This document shows positions 1-3,101 of a DNA stretch of 5,639 bases, piece after piece (within the stretch, counting starts at the first letter, position 1; every line of letters starts with the position of its first letter). The notes below the pieces were generated by a model. That model saw only the letters and a list, made by a program, of their open reading frames with translations. It searched no databases and was not told where the DNA came from. Origin of the DNA: Desulfarculus sp. (GTDB taxonomy: Bacteria > Desulfobacterota > Desulfarculia > Desulfarculales > Desulfarculaceae); NCBI GenBank assembly GCA_020216625.1, contig JAIUYB010000186.1:1-5639 (forward strand). The letters run 5' to 3'. The position numbers and the translations under genes are program-made.

Positions 1-1
1 C

Positions 2-88
2 CGCTGCAACGTGGGCCCGGAATACGTCTGCAAGGACGGACCGGTCTTCACCAAGGCCCAGCTCGACAAACTGCCCAGGGAATACTAG
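2..88 (+). CDS. C-terminus of a flavin/[2Fe-2S] oxidoreductase (HdrF/FlxB/AsrB-like), 5' end outside the window
   Basis: Only the last 28 codons and the TAG stop (86-88) are visible. They read R-C-N-V-G-P-E-Y-V-C-K-D-G-P-V-F and end in L-P-R-E-Y. This is the typical end of the FAD/NAD(P)H-binding reductases with a C-terminal [2Fe-2S] domain related to the dihydroorotate dehydrogenase electron-transfer subunit (AsrB, sulfhydrogenase gamma, FlxB, HdrF). The two visible Cys (residues 2 and 10 of the fragment) would be the last two of the four cluster ligands; the other two lie before the window. Family members pass electrons between NAD(P)H and iron-sulfur partners in the cytoplasm, often heterodisulfide reductase modules. 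The gene directly downstream is such a partner, so a functional link is likely. The identity rests on a short fragment; the exact subfamily cannot be told. Confidence 0.72.
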   Translation, partial: RCNVGPEYVCKDGPVFTKAQLDKLPREY

Positions 89-289
89 GCACCGAGGGAT
101 GTCTACCGGCTTCCTTGGATGATCGGTATAACCTTTGCTGTTTGGTGGGAATTAATTTAAAATTCAATAAGCCCTCGCCAAGGGCGGGCCGCGGGGCCGG
201 TTGGGCGGGCTTCGGAAGCAAGGACCGGGGAGGACCGGCCGCGGCGCGGGCGGAAACTGTCCCCCGATAAGCGAAATAGGGAGACGAGC
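89..289 (+). other. Intergenic leader with structured 5' UTR
   Basis: This 201-nt gap holds no gene. Besides the candidate promoter, its second half can fold: GGCCGGT (195-201) pairs with ACCGGCC (234-240), and inside it GCTT (209-212) pairs with AAGC (216-219). AGGACCGG occurs twice in direct orientation with a 10-nt period (221-228, 231-238). The ribosome binding site AGGGAG (278-283) lies 6 nt before the ATG at 290. I recognise no known riboswitch class. Confidence 0.4.
135..163 (+). promoter_or_regulatory. Candidate sigma-70-type promoter before the selenoprotein gene
   Basis: TTGCTG (135-140) and TAAAAT (158-163) lie 17 nt apart. The -10 matches the consensus at 5 of 6 positions, the -35 at 3 of 6. 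The box sits in the only AT-rich patch (about 148-170) of an otherwise GC-rich gap. Transcription would start near 170 and leave a leader of about 120 nt. No terminator is visible between 88 and this site, so read-through from the upstream flavoprotein gene is equally possible. Found by eye only. Confidence 0.35.
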
Positions 290-1612
290 ATGAGCCAAGA
301 GCCGATCAAGCTGGGAAAACGCGAGAGCAAGCTCCGCGTTGACCCCAAGTGGGCGGACGTATGTCTGACCTGCGGGACCTGCGCCGGCGGCTGCCCGGTC
401 ACGGGGGTGGACGGCATGGACCCGCGCAAGGCGGTGCGCATGGCCGCCCTGGGTCTGGACGATGAACTGATCAACTCCAGGTTCCCCTGGATCTGCACCC
501 TCTGCGGCCGCTGCGAGCGCGCTTGCCCCATGGGGGTGGAAATCCTGGCCATGATGCGCCGGGCCCGCGGCCTGCGCGAGCGCGACAAGGTGCCCGGACC
601 GATCCACAAGGGCACCATGATGTCCATGCAGCGCGGCAACAACCTGGGCATCCCCAAGGACGACTTCGTCCAGCTCCTGGCCGAGGTCGGCATCGAGGAG
701 ATGAGCGAGTGCTGCCCCGGGTTCTACGTGCCGGTGGACAAGGTCGGCGCCCGGGTCATCACCACCATCAACTCCAAGGAGCCCTTCGGCGAGCCCGAGG
801 ACATGCGCTTCTGGTGGAAGATCTACTACGCCGCCCGCGAGTCCTGGACCGTCTCCAGCGAGAACTGGGAAGGCGTGACCTGGGGCCTTTTTGGCGGCGA
901 CGACGAGTCCATGAAAGAGCAGGCCCGCCGGGTGCTGGAAAACGCGCGCCGGCTGAAAGCGGAAGTCCTGCTCCTACCCGAGTGAGGCCACGCCTACTAT
1001 GGGACTAGGCTTAGTCTCACCAAGTGGTTCCCCGAGGCCTTCACCGAGTTCAAGGTCATGAACGTCTTTGAGCTCATGATGGAGTACATCAAGGAGGGCC
1101 GGGTCAAGATCGACCGCCAGAAGTTCGCCGACAAGCTGGTGACGGTCCACGACCCCTGCAACTACGGCCGCAAGTCCGAAAAGGCCTTCGGCCACGGCTA
1201 TTACGACGAGATCCGTTGGATCGTGGACCAGATCTGCGAAAAGTGGGTGGACACCTACCCCACCAAGGAGAACAACTTCTGCTGTGGGGCCGGCGGTGGC
1301 GCCTGGGCCATGCCCTACGCCAACGAGCGCCTCTACTACGGCCGCAAGAAGGCCGAGCAGATCGCCAACACCGGAGCCGAACTGGTGGTGGCACCCTGCC
1401 ATAACTGCCGCGACCAGATCATGAAGGCCCTGACCAAAGAATTCGACCTGCACATCGAGACCTTCTACCTCTGGGAGCTGCTGGCCGAGTCCATCATCAT
1501 CGAGCCCTGGAGCGAGGAGGAGGTGGCCAAGGCCGAGGCCGAGGCCGCCGCGCAGTGGGAAGCCCTGGGCGTGGTGCTGGAGGACGAGGAAGAGGACGAG
1601 GAGGAGGAATAG
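290..1612 (+). CDS. HdrD/DsrK-like iron-sulfur oxidoreductase, probable selenoprotein with Sec232 encoded by TGA 983-985
   Basis: Read through the TGA, the gene encodes 440 residues. Residues 20-80 form an HdrC-like ferredoxin domain with two cubane [4Fe-4S] motifs (Cys25/28/31/35 and Cys69/72/75/79, each CxxCxxCxxxCP). Residues 135-245 resemble the first, degenerate CCG-type half of DsrK/HdrD proteins, with Cys141-Cys142 and an E-U-G-H-A-Y motif at 231-236, where relatives have E-C-G-H. Residues 287-375 are a full CCG domain: Cys290, Cys331-Cys332-Gly, Cys370-x-x-Cys373, close to the CX31-39CCX35-36CXXC pattern that binds the special [4Fe-4S] site. The end is very acidic (431-440). No membrane segment or signal peptide is seen, so the protein is probably cytoplasmic. 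Such proteins reduce or oxidise disulfides or pass electrons in Hdr complexes; the upstream flavoprotein fits this. The start is the ATG preceded by AGGGAG. No ribosome binding site precedes the internal ATG at 1058, and both parts share one frame. The alternative is a nonsense mutation or sequencing error, which the SECIS-like fold makes less likely. Confidence 0.87.
986..1029 (+). promoter_or_regulatory. Bacterial SECIS element (bSECIS) directing selenocysteine insertion
   Basis: Directly after the in-frame TGA the mRNA can fold into a two-part hairpin. Lower stem: 986-991 with 1024-1029 (4 Watson-Crick pairs plus 2 G-U). Upper stem: 1000-1007 with 1012-1019 (8 pairs, one G-U). The apical loop is GGCT (1008-1011). 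A loop with G in its first two positions, about 22 nt after the UGA, on a 4-16 bp stem, is the known bSECIS pattern bound by SelB. The fold was derived by hand; no folding energy was computed. Confidence 0.82.
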
Positions 1613-1640
1613 CCTCCGCCCGATTCCTTCGCGTGTGTGC

Positions 1641-1677
1641 GACGGGAGGCCGCCAATCGGCGGCCTCCCGTCTTTTT
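1641..1677 (+). terminator. Rho-independent terminator after the selenoprotein gene
   Basis: A perfect 14-bp GC-rich stem (1641-1654 with 1659-1672) closes on the 4-nt loop AATC and is followed by a run of five T (1673-1677). It begins 28 nt after the stop of the selenoprotein gene and separates that unit from the next gene. Confidence 0.92.
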
Positions 1678-1691
1678 CGCGGCCGATGCGC

Positions 1692-1697
1692 TATAAT
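1692..1697 (+). promoter_or_regulatory. Consensus -10 box of a candidate promoter for the downstream small gene
   Basis: A perfect TATAAT lies 33 nt before the ATG at 1730 and just behind the terminator, where a new transcript would be expected to start. The matching -35 region (about 1669-1674, CGTCTT) is poor, so the promoter would be weak or need an activator. Confidence 0.45.
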
Positions 1698-1729
1698 TCG
1701 CCCCAAACCGAGCCACGAGGAGAGCCGCC

Positions 1730-2269
1730 ATGGCCGAGATCAAGAGCAGCCTGGAAATCGCCCTGGAGCGGGCCGCCGCCCTGGGTAGCGCCGACAAGGA
1801 CCAGGAGCGCCGCGAGGAGGGCCGCCGCCAGGGCAAGGCCTGGGCCCGTCGCGCCGCCATGGGCGAACTGGCCCCCAGCGAGCTGCGGGGCCTCATCGAC
1901 CAGCTCGGCGGAGCCGAGGCCGAAGGCGCCTTCGCCGCCGCTGGCGAATCCCTCCTGGAAGAGATAACCGCCGGCAACCGCGCCGCCCTGGCCAGCTTGA
2001 TCATGCTCACCACCGGCCATCCCGCCCAGGAGGCGGCCAAGGACCTGGCCCAGGTGCTCAAGGCCGAGGAGAGCGTGGCCATCGAGGTCAGCCGCCAACT
2101 GGCCACCGAACTGACCACCACCCTGGCCGCCGAGGGGCTCTCCGGCAGCGCCGTCCACCCCAACCCCGCCAGCCACCCCCAGCTCCAGGAACGCTTCCAA
2201 CAAGCCGCCGCCGGACTGCAAGGCCAACGCGCCGCCGCCCTGCGCGCGCTGGAAAAGGCGCTGGGGTAG
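1730..2269 (+). CDS. Conserved-looking hypothetical protein, Ala/Glu-rich and helical
   Basis: The gene encodes 179 residues and I do not recognise a function. The start is well supported: GAGGAGAG (1717-1724) ends 5 nt before the ATG. The N-terminus M-A-E-I-K-S-S-L-E-I-A-L-E resembles, from memory, the start of uncharacterised proteins common in anaerobic Desulfobacterota. A basic, charged segment follows (residues about 23-42), then long Ala/Leu/Glu-rich stretches that should be mostly alpha-helix. There is no Cys, no signal peptide and no convincing membrane segment, so it is probably a soluble cytoplasmic protein that binds neither iron-sulfur clusters nor catalytic metal through thiols. 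The Pro/His-containing linker at about 141-149 may separate two helical parts. It is bounded by a terminator upstream and hairpins downstream, so it is likely transcribed alone. Codon use matches its neighbours. Confidence 0.78.
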   Translation: MAEIKSSLEIALERAAALGSADKDQERREEGRRQGKAWARRAAMGELAPSELRGLIDQLGGAEAEGAFAAAGESLLEEITAGNRAALASLIMLTTGHPAQEAAKDLAQVLKAEESVAIEVSRQLATELTTTLAAEGLSGSAVHPNPASHPQLQERFQQAAAGLQGQRAAALRALEKALG

Positions 2270-2295
2270 GGAGGGGAGAAAGCACGGGGGAATCA

Positions 2296-2319
2296 ATTTC
2301 TTTGGGGGACCAAAGAAAT
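2296..2319. repeat. Perfect hairpin, 10-bp stem, 4-nt loop
   Basis: ATTTCTTTGG (2296-2305) pairs fully with CCAAAGAAAT (2310-2319) around GGGA. There is no T-run on the + strand side. It starts 27 nt after the stop of the small hypothetical gene and could protect its 3' end or be part of an extragenic repeat. Confidence 0.6.
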
Positions 2320-2330
2320 AGTTATCGTCA

Positions 2331-2355
2331 CCCCAGCCAGCGAAGCTGGCTGGGG
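2331..2355. repeat. Perfect hairpin, 11-bp stem, 3-nt loop
   Basis: CCCCAGCCAGC (2331-2341) pairs fully with the arm at 2345-2355 around GAA. On the opposite strand the loop reads TTC. No T-run follows on either strand, so this is not a standard terminator; an extragenic palindromic repeat or an RNA-stabilising element is more likely. Confidence 0.6.
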
Positions 2356-2451
2356 ACCCCGGCCCCCCGCACCCCCCTTCCAAAAGAAAGGCGTGATGGG
2401 GAGATTGGGGGCCGGCTTCGGCTTTGGTCGCGGGGTGGCGCGGCGATCAAG

Positions 2452-2486
2452 ACGGGCGGGGTTTATCCCCGCCCGTTTTGGTTTTT
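2452..2486 (+). terminator. Rho-independent terminator
   Basis: ACGGGCGGGG (2452-2461) pairs with CCCCGCCCGT (2467-2476) around TTTAT and is followed by TTTTGGTTTTT (2476-2486). The preceding AAG lets the stem extend into the T-run. It would end transcripts from the + strand gene at 1730-2269, leaving an unusually long 3' UTR of about 180 nt, or end a separate small RNA. The reverse strand lacks a good T-run. Confidence 0.85.
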
Positions 2487-2576
2487 CGCCCTGACGAGGT
2501 ATCGACGGGAGCGGGTGAGGTCGGTTCAGGGTCCAGCGTCACCCGACCCGTGTACCCCCAGCCGGGGGCACCCGGC

Positions 2577-2987
2577 TTATTTGAGGCCCTGGTCGGCCCG
2601 GGCCTGGTTGTAGATGGGGGCCAGGAGCTTGAGCACCGGGGCCAGCTTGAGCAGGCTGGCGGCCGAGCCCTTGGCCTTGATCTGGCCCAGGGCCATGGCC
2701 ATCATCGGGTTGAGCTGGTTGGACCAGGCCTTGTGGGCGGTGTCCAGGCCGGTGATGATGGTCACGTCCGGCTTCTCCTCGGGCTTGCCCGCGCCCACCT
2801 TGATCTCGCCGCCCCGGCCATCCACGAAAAAGGCCGCCACCGGGTCGTCCTGGGTGTAGTCGAACATCACCAGTTGGTTCAGGTCCAGCATGGCGCTGCG
2901 AATCTCGGGCACCTCGGCGGCGCGTTTGAAGGTCTCCACGCAGACCGCCAGGGCGGTGGCTCCATCAGGAAAATTCTTGAATCCCAT
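2577..2987 (-). CDS. SCP2 sterol-carrier-domain protein
   Basis: The gene encodes 136 residues, the usual length of a single-domain SCP2-like protein. Features seen are an acidic/hydrophobic core with F-x-V-D-G-R-G-G-E-I-K-V-G (about residues 58-70), then E-K-P-D-V-T-I-I-T-G (about 76-85), the conserved strand and turn of SCP2 domains, and a C-terminal helical part with N-P-M-M-A-M-A-L-G-Q-I-K-A-K-G (about 98-112), typical of the G-x-(I/L)-K-x-x-G region. The fold makes a hydrophobic tunnel that binds lipids or acyl-CoAs in other members; the ligand here is unknown. The start is the ATG at 2987 because AAGGAG (2994-2999 on the minus strand) sits 6 nt before it. A longer open frame to 3065 lacks such a site. 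The gene lies 114 nt behind the fused dehydrogenase on the same strand and probably belongs to its transcript. Confidence 0.88.
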   Translation of the reverse strand: MGFKNFPDGATALAVCVETFKRAAEVPEIRSAMLDLNQLVMFDYTQDDPVAAFFVDGRGGEIKVGAGKPEEKPDVTIITGLDTAHKAWSNQLNPMMAMALGQIKAKGSAASLLKLAPVLKLLAPIYNQARADQGLK

Positions 2988-2993
2988 TTCCAA

Positions 2994-2999
2994 CTCCTT
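2994..2999 (-). promoter_or_regulatory. Ribosome binding site that fixes the SCP2 start
   Basis: AAGGAG on the minus strand ends 6 nt before the ATG at 2987-2985. It decides for the short form (136 residues) against the longer frame starting at 3065, whose extra N-terminus (rich in Arg, Thr, Pro and Gly) looks non-coding. Confidence 0.8.
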
Positions 3000-3018
3000 G
3001 CCAAGATGTAATTCGCCA

Positions 3019-3087
3019 GGTCCGGGTGAGGTTTGGCCGGTCCGGACCGTTGTTCGCCGACCCAAGCGCCCCGCACTCGCGGTCCGG
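3019..3087. repeat. Three GGTCCGG direct repeats, the middle one inside a 12-bp palindrome
   Basis: In the 114-nt gap between the fused dehydrogenase and the SCP2 gene, GGTCCGG occurs at 3019-3025, 3039-3045 and 3081-3087. The middle copy is part of the perfect palindrome CGGTCCGGACCG (3038-3049). The arrangement could be an operator or an mRNA hairpin between the two genes. In GC-rich DNA this could also be chance. Confidence 0.35.
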
Positions 3088-3101
3088 GGGCATGATTTCC
3101 G

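Larger units (their letters stand above)
2270..2576. other. Convergent intergenic region with serial hairpins, no gene seen
   Basis: This 307-nt stretch separates two converging genes. It contains a 10-bp hairpin (2296-2319), an 11-bp hairpin (2331-2355), C-rich and G-rich runs (2352-2410), a clear terminator (2452-2486), a 7-bp inverted repeat CGGGTGA/TCACCCG (2512-2518, 2539-2545) and a 5-bp C/G hairpin (2555-2568). The + strand frame open at 2302-2613 has no ribosome binding site, runs through all the hairpins and into the opposing SCP2 gene, and looks non-coding. No clear terminator for the minus-strand gene is visible. Confidence 0.6.

Noticed and set aside
157..693. Minus-strand open frame opposite the ferredoxin domain
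   Set aside because: Arg/Ser/Pro-rich product with no domain, no ribosome binding site, lying opposite a gene with clear cluster motifs.
983..985. TGA as a true stop or pseudogene mutation
   Set aside because: The stop stands at a conserved Cys position, the downstream frame is intact to an acidic C-terminus, and a SECIS-like hairpin follows. A random nonsense mutation would not bring these together. It cannot be fully excluded without homologues.
1058..1612. Separate gene starting at the ATG at 1058
   Set aside because: No ribosome binding site precedes it, it begins inside a domain, and the same frame is open back to the TGA at 983 with coding-like residues that continue the conserved motif. 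It is the second part of the selenoprotein gene.
2555..2568. CCCCC/GGGGG hairpin as terminator of the SCP2 gene
   Set aside because: The stem is only 5 bp and no T-run follows on the minus strand.
2302..2613. Plus-strand open frame through the convergent intergenic region
   Set aside because: It runs through several hairpins and the terminator, lacks a ribosome binding site and overlaps the end of the SCP2 gene; the residues show no domain.
2988..3065. Longer N-terminus for the SCP2 protein
   Set aside because: AAGGAG lies just before the ATG at 2987, and the additional 26 residues look like translated spacer including the palindrome region.
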